A DNA stretch of 53,359 nt from the IMG/VR virus record IMGVR_UViG_3300010151_007728, positions 1-53,359 of that record, one strand, 5' to 3'. Of the stretch, positions 27,534 through 34,877 are shown piece by piece. Numbering within the stretch: the stretch's first letter is position 1; each line of letters begins with the position of its first letter. This stretch comes from a virus. The notes under the pieces are model-generated. The model was not told where the DNA came from. It saw nothing but the letters and a program-made list of their open reading frames with translations, and made no database searches. A program made the translations under genes and the position numbers.

Positions 27534-28484
27534 TTACCATATAAAATTACTCTTGTAATGTTCTACAATATTTTTTATTTCTTTATCAAAATTCTTTCTC
27601 GGCTTCCAACCAAGATTCTTCAACTTTCTATCATTTAGGGCATACCTTATATCTTGTCCTTTGCGAAAAGTGTCAAAGTCCACATATTGTTCCCAATTGT
27701 CATCGGTACCATAATATGCCTCTATGACCTTTCTTACAGTTTCTGCGTTCGATTGCTCAAATCCTCCGGCTACATTATAAATTTGGTTAACATTGCCAGA
27801 ATCAATAATAGAAATCACTGCTTCAGCCGTGTCAGCTGCATGCAGCCAATTACGAGTTGGCACCCCTGCATCGTGAAGCTTGATCTTCTTGCCTCTAGCA
27901 AGATTCTTAACCGCAAGGGGTACTAGCTTTTCAGGATACTGTCCGATGCCATAGTTATTTGTCGGACGCAAAATAAGATATTTAATATCATAGGTTCTTG
28001 CCCAAGCGTGCACCAGCATATCGCCTGCCGCTTTTGCTGCTGAATATGGATTACTTGGCTTGAGTACATCCATCTCGGTGTGCGCGCCACTAACTATATC
28101 TCCATAAACCTCATCAGTGCTAATATGAAACATAATAGGTTTATCATTACAATTAACTGGTTTAAATCTAACCAAGTCTAATAGAGTTTTTACTCCCAAA
28201 ACGTTGCTATCAAGAAATTCATCGCTCTTGATGATACTGTTTCCGACATGCGATTCTGCTGCAAAATTTATAACGTAATCGCAATCATAGAGGTGCTTAA
28301 TATCTTTAATATCGCAACATTCAAAGTGAAAGTTTTCGTATTGATTGAATTCTTCTAAAAGCTGTGGATTGGCAGCATATGTCATTTTATCAATCCCGCG
28401 AACTTGCCAGCCAAGCTGTAATGCTCTTCTGGTCATATAAGAGCCGATAAACCCTAGACATCCGGTTATATATACGATTCTCAT
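27534..28484 (-). CDS. NDP-sugar 4,6-dehydratase, RmlB-like SDR
   Basis: The product has 316 residues and is an extended short-chain dehydrogenase. The NAD-binding motif TGCLGFIGS is at residues 7-15. The catalytic set is HISTDEVYGD, whose Asp-Glu pair is diagnostic of 4,6-dehydratases rather than 4-epimerases, and YSAAK. NNYG followed by QYPEKLVPL and RNWLHAADTA match the RmlB substrate region. The reaction would convert an NDP-hexose to an NDP-4-keto-6-deoxyhexose. The nucleotide cannot be read from sequence: RmlB itself uses dTDP-glucose, but CDP or UDP substrates are known in relatives. It overlaps the PLP enzyme gene by ATGA, which suggests they act in sequence. At 316 residues it is slightly short for RmlB (~350). 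Confidence 0.85.
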   Translation of the reverse strand: MRIVYITGCLGFIGSYMTRRALQLGWQVRGIDKMTYAANPQLLEEFNQYENFHFECCDIKDIKHLYDCDYVINFAAESHVGNSIIKSDEFLDSNVLGVKTLLDLVRFKPVNCNDKPIMFHISTDEVYGDIVSGAHTEMDVLKPSNPYSAAKAAGDMLVHAWARTYDIKYLILRPTNNYGIGQYPEKLVPLAVKNLARGKKIKLHDAGVPTRNWLHAADTAEAVISIIDSGNVNQIYNVAGGFEQSNAETVRKVIEAYYGTDDNWEQYVDFDTFRKGQDIRYALNDRKLKNLGWKPRKNFDKEIKNIVEHYKSNFIW

Positions 28485-29641
28485 TTTGCCCTTCTTTCTT
28501 CGAAGAATTGTTTTATTTTACCGCAAACATAATCAACATCGTCCAACGTCATGCCATGGTGGGCACCCAGCAAAAATCCATTTTTCATTATAATATCAGA
28601 ATTAGAGAATTCTTGTAAATATTCCCTATAGGCAGGATGCCTAGTGACATTACCGGCGAAAGTCACCCTTGTCTGAATGTTGCTTTCCTCAAGAAATGTC
28701 AAAAGCTCTAATCTATTCTGCGTCTGAAAAGGTATAGCCATCCAATTAGGATGTATGCTATCATCAGGCAAAAGGATTTCCTCAACATCTTTTAAATTGT
28801 GTAAATATCGCTCTATATTTTGTCTTCTAATTTTACGAAATGTGTCAAATTTTGCCAATTGAACTAGACCAAAAGCAGAATTCATTTCAGAGGATTTAAA
28901 GTTGTAACCCACTACCCCGTATAGAAATTTGAAATCGTATGGTATCCCATCAACTTGATGGTTGAAGCGCTCATCAATAAACTCAGAATTATTGCCAATA
29001 CGTCCCCAATCTCTAAGCTGAAGTGCAATATCAAGCTGTTCCCTATTGTTGAACATAGCCATTCCGCCCGAGCCTCCAGCAGTGATTATGTGACTGGCAT
29101 AAAAACTAGTTGTCGATATGTCGGTTTCGCCAGTGAAAGTTATGGTATCACAAGAATCTTCAATTAAAACAATATCGGTTCTTCCAATGTTACCTAATTC
29201 CTGCTTAAGTCGGGCCCAATCGGGTTTATTACCCACCAAATTAGGAAGCATAATAACTCTGGTTTTGGAGGTGATCTTTTCCAATACACTTCGTACACTC
29301 GGTACATATTTATCAAGCTCAACATCGCAAAAGACAGGAACACAGCCCAATTGTAGTATAGGGGCAACGGTTGTAGAGAAGGTACACGCAGGAGTTACAA
29401 CCTCACTGCCGCGTGGAAGAGCCAAGCTGCCGAGTGCTATTAAGTTAGCAGAAGATCCAGAATTCACAAAGACTCCATGCTTCTTGCCAAAAAGCTTGGC
29501 AACTTTTTCTTCAAATTCTACGGTTCTCTTACCAAAGCCGGCTAGCCAGCCGTCCCTTAGACATTCTTCGACAGCCTTGATTTCTTCTTCGCCATATGCC
29601 TCGAAACCATTAGGGGCATACCAAACTTTTTCTCTACTCAT
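28481..29641 (-). CDS. PLP-dependent sugar 3-dehydratase, ColD/RfbH-like (Schiff-base Lys replaced by His184)
   Basis: The product has 386 residues and belongs to the DegT/DnrJ/EryC1 fold. FVNSGSSANLIAL is the phosphate-binding loop and IEDSCDT carries Asp162, which would bind the PLP ring nitrogen. The Schiff-base motif reads SFYASH, codon CAC at 29090-29092, where sugar aminotransferases have Lys. ColD and the E1 enzyme RfbH/DdhC also have His here and remove the 3-hydroxyl instead of transferring an amino group. RfbH/DdhC carries iron-sulfur cysteines in the DWGR region; here DWGRIGNNSEF has none, which points to the ColD-type mechanism. RVTFAGNVTRHP also matches that branch. The ATG has AAAAGG 7 nt upstream, and a 13-codon leader ORF overlaps it by 8 nt. 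The substrate is probably the product of the neighbouring 4,6-dehydratase. Confidence 0.85.
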   Translation of the reverse strand: MSREKVWYAPNGFEAYGEEEIKAVEECLRDGWLAGFGKRTVEFEEKVAKLFGKKHGVFVNSGSSANLIALGSLALPRGSEVVTPACTFSTTVAPILQLGCVPVFCDVELDKYVPSVRSVLEKITSKTRVIMLPNLVGNKPDWARLKQELGNIGRTDIVLIEDSCDTITFTGETDISTTSFYASHIITAGGSGGMAMFNNREQLDIALQLRDWGRIGNNSEFIDERFNHQVDGIPYDFKFLYGVVGYNFKSSEMNSAFGLVQLAKFDTFRKIRRQNIERYLHNLKDVEEILLPDDSIHPNWMAIPFQTQNRLELLTFLEESNIQTRVTFAGNVTRHPAYREYLQEFSNSDIIMKNGFLLGAHHGMTLDDVDYVCGKIKQFFEERRAK

Positions 29642-29675
29642 CGTGGAGCCTTTTAAAATTAAAAATCATATTCAC
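29634..29675 (-). CDS. Putative 13-codon leader ORF upstream of the PLP dehydratase
   Basis: A GTG at 29675 follows a strong GGGGAGGGG site with normal spacing. It reads 13 codons (NMIFNFKRLHDE after the start) and ends at a TAG that overlaps the next ATG as ATGAGTAG. The same 8-nt overlap joins several undoubted gene pairs in this window. It may couple translation of the dehydratase, or be a remnant of a deleted gene. Confidence 0.4.
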   Translation of the reverse strand: MNMIFNFKRLHDE

Positions 29676-29753
29676 AAGAAACCCCTCCCCATATTTTGAA
29701 TAAGATGTTCTATCATAACATCATTAAGAAATATATTTAAGAATATTTTTTAA

Positions 29754-29761
29754 TATTTATA
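29754..29761 (-). promoter_or_regulatory. Candidate T4-type late promoter (TATAAATA)
   Basis: The exact late-promoter octamer TATAAATA reads on the minus strand in the 125-nt gap between the SDR and PLP dehydratase genes, about 113 nt before the dehydratase start. A gp55-like sigma factor is encoded in the same window. In AT-rich DNA several copies are expected by chance, for example one inside the gene at 53165-53172, so only the intergenic location adds support. A TATGAT -10-like box also lies in this gap. Confidence 0.35.
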
Positions 29762-29766
29762 ACCAG

Positions 29767-30543
29767 TTATGCGTTTAATTTTATTTTATCAATAGTTTCT
29801 TCAAGCCTGGGAGGAAAATCGCTATCTATAATTTGATTTAAATAATTCGTGTTTGTACCAGAATACTCTTCATAGCCGGCATCAACGATTTTGATATCTG
29901 CTGCGGAATTACATCTTTGTTTTATTATATCAGCGATTTCCAATAAAGTTAAGGAAGTTTTATAACTACAATCTATATTCTTTTCTAATGTGTCACTTAC
30001 AACATAGTATTCAACAAGTTTCAATAAATCTTTCATATGAAAAAAATCCATTTTTTTATTTTTATGAATTATAATGTCTTCTCCAGACAAAGCCCTTTTA
30101 GTGTTTGCTTTAATAAATCTAGTATCCATCTCGTACTCATCAAAAAGACCATATATGTTTAAATTATAACAGCCCAGTGTTGAATCAATGATGTTTGACA
30201 TGGCTCTCTTGCTTATCCCGTATGGCTCGCTAGAATAGTGTTGTGCTCCGGAGCCAAAGTGTATTAATTTTCTGTATCTGTCTTTATTTTTAAAGATGTT
30301 TAAAAACATTTGCATATTTTCGTAGAGAACTTCCGAATGATCATTCTTTAGACGGCTGCCTCCAACTACAGCACAGTGTATAACAATATCGAAATTATTA
30401 TTGTTGAAAATCCCATCAACAGCCTCAGTGTCTAGTAAATCACAAACTTTTCTGGTGTGGGCAAACACTTCATTGTGTTTCTCTAGGTGTTTCGCTAGGC
30501 TTCTTCCAACATATCCGTTAGCGCCCGTTAGCATTATTCTCAT
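29767..30543 (-). CDS. NAD-dependent sugar epimerase/reductase (extended SDR)
   Basis: The product has 258 residues, shorter than the usual ~300 for extended SDRs. TGANGYVGRSL at residues 6-16 is the nucleotide-binding motif; HFGSGA followed by YGISK supplies the catalytic Ser/Tyr/Lys set. The middle has NIYGLF, as in GDP-fucose synthase and ColC-like reductases. Such enzymes epimerise and/or reduce the 4-keto group at the end of deoxysugar pathways, which fits its place beside the 4,6-dehydratase and 3-dehydratase. It overlaps the HAD gene by ATGA. A 125-nt gap follows before the PLP enzyme gene. The substrate is unknown; ketoreductase is the best guess. Confidence 0.75.
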   Translation of the reverse strand: MRIMLTGANGYVGRSLAKHLEKHNEVFAHTRKVCDLLDTEAVDGIFNNNNFDIVIHCAVVGGSRLKNDHSEVLYENMQMFLNIFKNKDRYRKLIHFGSGAQHYSSEPYGISKRAMSNIIDSTLGCYNLNIYGLFDEYEMDTRFIKANTKRALSGEDIIIHKNKKMDFFHMKDLLKLVEYYVVSDTLEKNIDCSYKTSLTLLEIADIIKQRCNSAADIKIVDAGYEEYSGTNTNYLNQIIDSDFPPRLEETIDKIKLNA

Positions 30544-30974
30544 TTTACTTCTTCTAATGCCGCTTCCCAGTTTTTAATATCATAAGCCTTATCCTCTAAG
30601 TATGTCATCGTGTCTTTCCAGTTTTGAAAATGATATCCCTTATCATCAATATAAATCTGCGCTCTAGGTTTCTCAGCTGTAATTTCTTTTACATATTGCA
30701 TAACATTGTGTTCAGTCAGCCATTCTTCTACAAGCTCGGGACCTGTTTTGCCATTTACTAGCGGACGACTTGGTTTTGCTTTAGCAGTAAAAATAATAAT
30801 ATTATAAGATTTAGATAATTCCTTTATAGCTTCTAGGGATCCCTCTAGAGGCTCCCCATAACACGTACCATCATACCAGCCTTTATCAAAATTATGTATT
30901 ACGCCATCAAAATCAATTGCAATATTTTTTAAATCTTCTTCAAATCCCGGAGGGACTTCTTTGTAACTAATCAT
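30540..30974 (-). CDS. HAD-superfamily phosphatase-like protein
   Basis: The product has 144 residues with the HAD motif I DFDGVIH (D-x-D) near residues 18-24, motif II IIFTAK, and the acidic motif IDDK (residues about 109-112). It lacks a clear cap domain and is closer to small phage and capsule-locus HAD proteins than to GmhB. The likely activity is removal of phosphate from a sugar phosphate or nucleotide. GAGGAAAA before ATG supports the start. The gene overlaps its upstream neighbour by 8 nt (ATGATTAG) and its downstream neighbour by ATGA, so it is part of the sugar operon. Confidence 0.7.
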   Translation of the reverse strand: MISYKEVPPGFEEDLKNIAIDFDGVIHNFDKGWYDGTCYGEPLEGSLEAIKELSKSYNIIIFTAKAKPSRPLVNGKTGPELVEEWLTEHNVMQYVKEITAEKPRAQIYIDDKGYHFQNWKDTMTYLEDKAYDIKNWEAALEEVK

Positions 30975-31218
30975 TTTTCCTCATTACCATAATAATAGTG
31001 TTATTCTCAATCTTTTCAAAAACATCCGTCAATACTTTTAAAATGCCCACAGAGACAATATCGCCGGGTCCAGCTACATTGATTCCATAGTCTGTTACGA
31101 GACCTCCACGCAAGAATATAATATTCTCTTCATCTTCATTCCCAGCACCACAAATCATTTTAAAATAATTTTCCCGTTCTAATAACTGTTTTAAGTCTTC
31201 GTATCTTTGATTTGTCAT
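30967..31218 (-). CDS. Small protein of unknown function in the sugar island
   Basis: The product has 83 residues, with AAGGAAAG upstream of ATG and a 4-nt overlap (ATGA) with the aldolase gene. Sequence features are an N-terminal charged helix, then ICGAGNEDEENI and a Gly-rich middle (VAGPGDIVSVG) that looks like beta-strand-loop sequence, and a basic C-terminus. It could be a fragment of a barrel enzyme or an accessory subunit of the aldolase next door, but neither can be shown. I do not recognise a family. Confidence 0.55.
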   Translation of the reverse strand: MTNQRYEDLKQLLERENYFKMICGAGNEDEENIIFLRGGLVTDYGINVAGPGDIVSVGILKVLTDVFEKIENNTIIMVMRKND

Positions 31219-32042
31219 AATCTTTCCTTTAAAATATCTGCCCTATGAAGATAAGAATCGCCAATACTGTTATAATTTATAGCTTTGTACCTTAACCATT
31301 GTATTTCATACCTTAATATAGATTTTATAGTATCATATAGGTTATTCACATTATAGTCATCAAGCTCCACTACTACATTTCTTGTCTCAATCTTATCTAA
31401 TAAATTATTGGAGTGCAAATACTTAATGAACTCAACACTATTAGTAGATATGTTACCTCCCATGGTTGTTTTCAATCCTAAATTTTTACTTTTTCGAAAA
31501 ATATCTTCAACTTTATCAGAAATTATCTGGCTGTCGACTTCACTTTTATCTAGATTATGCGACTTAGTAAAATCTGACCGCCCTACAATGACACCAGATA
31601 GTTTTTTTGCCTCTTCGGATTCTAATATAGAATCAATATTAGAATAGGCAGTCTCGGTCTCACATAAAAAATAGAAACTGGTCTCTTTAATTTTACTCAC
31701 AGCGTTAATAAATTTTTGAAATGAATATTTCGTCTCAATCATGGGTGCGATAAGAGAATCGATACCTAGTGTGACACAATTATTAATATCAGTTATGGCC
31801 TCACAGCCGCCGATTTTAACATACATCAACATACCACATAATTCTGTGACTCTCCTCATTGTTGTTACATCAGATAACAACGCTCCCTCATCCTCAAATG
31901 ATTGTTTAATGCCTGTGATATTGTACTGTTTATTTAGATATTTTAAATTTTTAATAAGTAATTGTACAGTGTTATTTTCGAGGTCTTCATAATCATATCT
32001 TTTACCATGCCATTTGCCAGTTATTTTTTTTCTGTCGGTCAT
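31215..32042 (-). CDS. HpcH/HpaI-type aldolase (citrate lyase beta-like)
   Basis: The product has 275 residues, the family's usual length. VKIGGCEAITDI and IDSLIAPMIET match the barrel strands that lead to the active site. The metal ligands appear as E128 in LCETETA and D157 in VGRSDFT. Family members cleave or form C-C bonds with pyruvate or acetyl-CoA-type donors. It sits 2 nt from the TPP enzyme stop and overlaps the 83-residue gene by ATGA, so it very probably works with the TPP enzyme. Its role in sugar synthesis is not obvious; it could make or use a 2-keto acid donor. GGAG lies 9 nt before the ATG. Confidence 0.75.
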   Translation of the reverse strand: MTDRKKITGKWHGKRYDYEDLENNTVQLLIKNLKYLNKQYNITGIKQSFEDEGALLSDVTTMRRVTELCGMLMYVKIGGCEAITDINNCVTLGIDSLIAPMIETKYSFQKFINAVSKIKETSFYFLCETETAYSNIDSILESEEAKKLSGVIVGRSDFTKSHNLDKSEVDSQIISDKVEDIFRKSKNLGLKTTMGGNISTNSVEFIKYLHSNNLLDKIETRNVVVELDDYNVNNLYDTIKSILRYEIQWLRYKAINYNSIGDSYLHRADILKERL

Positions 32043-32043
32043 T

Positions 32044-33819
32044 TCACTCGCTCCATATCGGTATTATCATTTCTTCATTAAACTCTTCTTCCGTTAAAAA
32101 CGGAGACATATTTTCTAATGGCTGTGATGTTATTTTACCGTCCTTATTTTGTTGAGAAGCGGCAGTAGGATATATCTCTTCGTCAGAAGGGCATATTACT
32201 TCACAAATACAGCATTGTCCATATTGTAATACCTCTACAAGAGTTTTTTCAAGGTCATTTTTGTCTTCTATTTTAAAATATTTTATACCATAAGCCGCAG
32301 CTATTTTTTCACTTTCTGGAAAAGAGATTCCGGATTGGGGGTCAACGCCAGAAAACCTTTTTGAAAAATACTTTGTTTGAGTATTTTTAATAGATAAATA
32401 CCCACCATTGTTCAATATGAATAGTTTAATAGGCAATTCATATTGTACGATAGTCTGCAATTCTTGTATGTTAAACTGGAAAGAGCCTTCTCCTGTTACA
32501 GCTAGAACCTTTAAATCCCTATCTGCCAACGAGACTCCAATCGAAGCTGGCACAGTAAAGCCCATCTCACCTTGCGAAGCCGGCATTATGAGGCGGCTAT
32601 CCTCCACGGATTGCGCCATGACATAATAAGCAGACCCCGCATCAACTACAACAGCTGTCTCTTGCCCCTTTGTTAAGCTTGACAGTGCTTTGGAGAATGA
32701 ATACATATTCAACTGGTCAATGTCTTTTCTTTTAAAAACAGGCCATTTCTCTCTCCAGCGTTGGCAATTGGAAACCCACAAAGAATCAATATCGTATTGG
32801 GCTGTCTTGTTGGAAGACAAAAATTGTTTTGCATCCATCTCTATAATCTTGTCAATTTTTATTGTCTCTTTCATATGCGCAGTCTTATCAATGTCAATAA
32901 CAATCTTTTTAGCTTCTCTAGCAAAAAGTTCGTATCTATATCCCACAACTGGAATACTCAATGAACTTCCAATTGAAATAACAAGATCTGAGTTGGCAAC
33001 CGCAAAATTGCCAGCTCTAGTGCCCTTTATGCCTAGACGACCGATGTAAAGAGGGTGTTCAACTGGAAGTAAATCTGTTCCTAGAAAAGTAAAGGCGCAA
33101 GGAATTCGATAATGTTCTACAAAGCGCTTAAACTCCTCCCTAGCATCAGCCAAGTGAATGCCATTACCAGCAATTATTATTGGTCTTTTTGATTTCTTTA
33201 AAAAATATTCAAAATCTTCACTGTGAAAGCTATATGTAGATTTATCTTGTTTTTTTGGCTCCCAATGTTGTAGGTCTTCTAAAAAAATTTCTTCAGACTG
33301 TACATCTAGTGGTACATCGATCCAAACTGGACCGGGGCGACCAGTCGTAGCAAGATGATATGCTTTCTCTAAAATTAAAGCTATATCCACAGGGTCCTCT
33401 ACCATGGTGGAATATTTAGTAATTGACTTAATTATCTCTATTATATTAACTTCTTGTGCGCCTAGCTTTCTTAGTGGGATTTTCGACATATAGGTGGTGT
33501 CTTTCTTATTTGCCTGTCCTGAAACAATAAACAATGGATGACTATCTTGCCAAGCATCCAAAACGCCAGTTATAGTATTAGTGGAACCACAACCAGAAGT
33601 TGGTATCACCAGAGCCATCTTGTTGTGGACTTTTGCATATCCAACGGCGGCCATGGCGCACGACTGTTCATGGTGACAAAAAATTGACTGCATGTTGCTC
33701 CTCGCAACAGCATCATTTAAAAACATGGCACCACCGCCAGGAACCTGAAAAGCGTGAGACATGCCTTTTTTCTCCAAGAACCCTATTATATAATCAGCAA
33801 CTTTAAGACCCTTTCTCAC
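32044..33819 (-). CDS. Thiamine-diphosphate-dependent enzyme, acetolactate-synthase-like
   Basis: I choose GTG 33819 as the start because AAAGG lies 8 nt upstream, giving 591 residues; a GTG 9 nt earlier is possible but has no well-spaced site, and no ATG lies upstream before a stop. The N-terminal Pyr domain has the catalytic Glu51 in HHEQSCAMAA. The C-terminal PP domain has GEGSFQFN and NNGGY, the Mg-ThDP motif. The central region has VIGSS-type FAD/structural sequence as in acetolactate synthases. In carbohydrate loci such enzymes (YerE for yersiniose) add a two-carbon unit from pyruvate to a 4-keto sugar. The 17-codon leader ORF upstream ends at the TGA that overlaps this GTG. The YerE comparison is an inference from enzyme class and neighbours. 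Confidence 0.8.
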   Translation of the reverse strand: MRKGLKVADYIIGFLEKKGMSHAFQVPGGGAMFLNDAVARSNMQSIFCHHEQSCAMAAVGYAKVHNKMALVIPTSGCGSTNTITGVLDAWQDSHPLFIVSGQANKKDTTYMSKIPLRKLGAQEVNIIEIIKSITKYSTMVEDPVDIALILEKAYHLATTGRPGPVWIDVPLDVQSEEIFLEDLQHWEPKKQDKSTYSFHSEDFEYFLKKSKRPIIIAGNGIHLADAREEFKRFVEHYRIPCAFTFLGTDLLPVEHPLYIGRLGIKGTRAGNFAVANSDLVISIGSSLSIPVVGYRYELFAREAKKIVIDIDKTAHMKETIKIDKIIEMDAKQFLSSNKTAQYDIDSLWVSNCQRWREKWPVFKRKDIDQLNMYSFSKALSSLTKGQETAVVVDAGSAYYVMAQSVEDSRLIMPASQGEMGFTVPASIGVSLADRDLKVLAVTGEGSFQFNIQELQTIVQYELPIKLFILNNGGYLSIKNTQTKYFSKRFSGVDPQSGISFPESEKIAAAYGIKYFKIEDKNDLEKTLVEVLQYGQCCICEVICPSDEEIYPTAASQQNKDGKITSQPLENMSPFLTEEEFNEEMIIPIWSE

Positions 33820-33866
33820 TCCACACACCTTTCCAATATTAATCCTTTCTCAAACATTCTTGTCAT
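33816..33866 (-). CDS. Putative 16-residue leader ORF upstream of the TPP enzyme
   Basis: ATG 33866 has GGAG with a 6-nt spacer and opens a 17-codon frame ending at TGA 33816-33818, which overlaps the GTG start of the TPP enzyme as GTGA. The gap between the glycosyltransferase and the TPP gene is otherwise empty. It has the same layout as the leaders before the PLP enzyme and the methyltransferase, which makes coincidence less likely. Confidence 0.4.
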   Translation of the reverse strand: MTRMFEKGLILERCVE

Positions 33867-33925
33867 TTGTTTCTCCATATTGTTAGAAATTCATAACACA
33901 ACGATACCACAAATAAAACTAAAAA

Positions 33926-34852
33926 TCAACCTTTTTCTTCATATATGTAGTCTTTGTATTTCTCTAAATTATCAATCAAATATTTGGGATGTGATTGTTC
34001 AGTTATTTCAACCTTTTCAAATGGATAATCTTGGAACATTCTTTCTAATGCTTCTTCTTTGGTGGTGTGTGTAAATTTTACTTTTTGTCCAGGAATTATA
34101 TCTTTAGAATGTGCCCAACTACGTTGTTTTTCTAAAACTTTCTCTCCATCGGTATTATCAAAAAAAGTAAAATGCCAGCCAGCGTTTTTTATGGGATCGT
34201 GAGTGTGCGAACCTAGACATCTCAATTTACCGTGTAGTATTTGTTTCAATACAGATACTTCTGTCATCGTCGCGACGGTCAACTGTTGATTAAAGAAATT
34301 AAATTTATAAACATAAGTATCCAACACAAATCCAAAAGTGGGTCTTATTTGAAAAGGATCACCAGACGATGTTCTCACGGGTCCAAATTTGTTGTGTAAA
34401 TCATGCTTCTTGTTTTTAGGTTCAAATCTCTTTAAAGCTTCGGCAAATGCTTCCTTTTTTATAATTTCGTCGAGAGCACCTTGCAACACTATATCATCAT
34501 CTTTGCCCCCATCTTCTAAAATAATTTTAAGACAATAATTACCTTGAAAAAGATCTCTAACCCAGTCATCAGAGGTTTGTCCAAGGAAGGTTCGATCAAG
34601 AACAGTAAAATCATCTATTAAATTCATATTTCTAGGTATTTCTTCTGCAAATGAATCAAATGTTATATAGATTAGTTTTTCAGAATACTTTTTAAACCTC
34701 TCTTTATCAAAGTTAAAAGGCTTTTTAAGTCCTGTGTGGGTTTCTCCAGCTTCCACAACAATAAACTTATCTACAAAATCCCAATGCTGGTTGAGTCTTA
34801 GTTCAAATAAATCATTTTCATTTAAAAACGTACAACAATCATATACAGTCAT
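33926..34852 (-). CDS. Glycosyltransferase family 17-like
   Basis: The product has 308 residues, the usual GT17 length. The family opening is clear: VYDCCTFLNENDLFELRL and later VEAGETHTGLKKPF. GT17 enzymes transfer N-acetylglucosamine-type sugars onto glycans; bacterial and phage members are uncharacterised. HDPIKNAGWHFTFF near residue 225 is also a family feature. AGGAG lies before the ATG. The gene stands between the TPP enzyme and the methyltransferase in the sugar island. Donor and acceptor are unknown. Confidence 0.85.
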   Translation of the reverse strand: MTVYDCCTFLNENDLFELRLNQHWDFVDKFIVVEAGETHTGLKKPFNFDKERFKKYSEKLIYITFDSFAEEIPRNMNLIDDFTVLDRTFLGQTSDDWVRDLFQGNYCLKIILEDGGKDDDIVLQGALDEIIKKEAFAEALKRFEPKNKKHDLHNKFGPVRTSSGDPFQIRPTFGFVLDTYVYKFNFFNQQLTVATMTEVSVLKQILHGKLRCLGSHTHDPIKNAGWHFTFFDNTDGEKVLEKQRSWAHSKDIIPGQKVKFTHTTKEEALERMFQDYPFEKVEITEQSHPKYLIDNLEKYKDYIYEEKG

Positions 34853-34877
34853 AAATTTCTCCTATTATTTCCTCTCG

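Noticed and set aside
28481-29641. Calling the PLP enzyme a sugar aminotransferase
   Set aside because: The Schiff-base position is His, not Lys, so aminotransfer by the usual mechanism is not expected.
29700-29766. AT-rich inverted repeat after the SDR gene as a terminator
   Set aside because: The stem is short and AT-only (AATATT/AATATT) with no GC-rich stem or T-tract, so no terminator is called.
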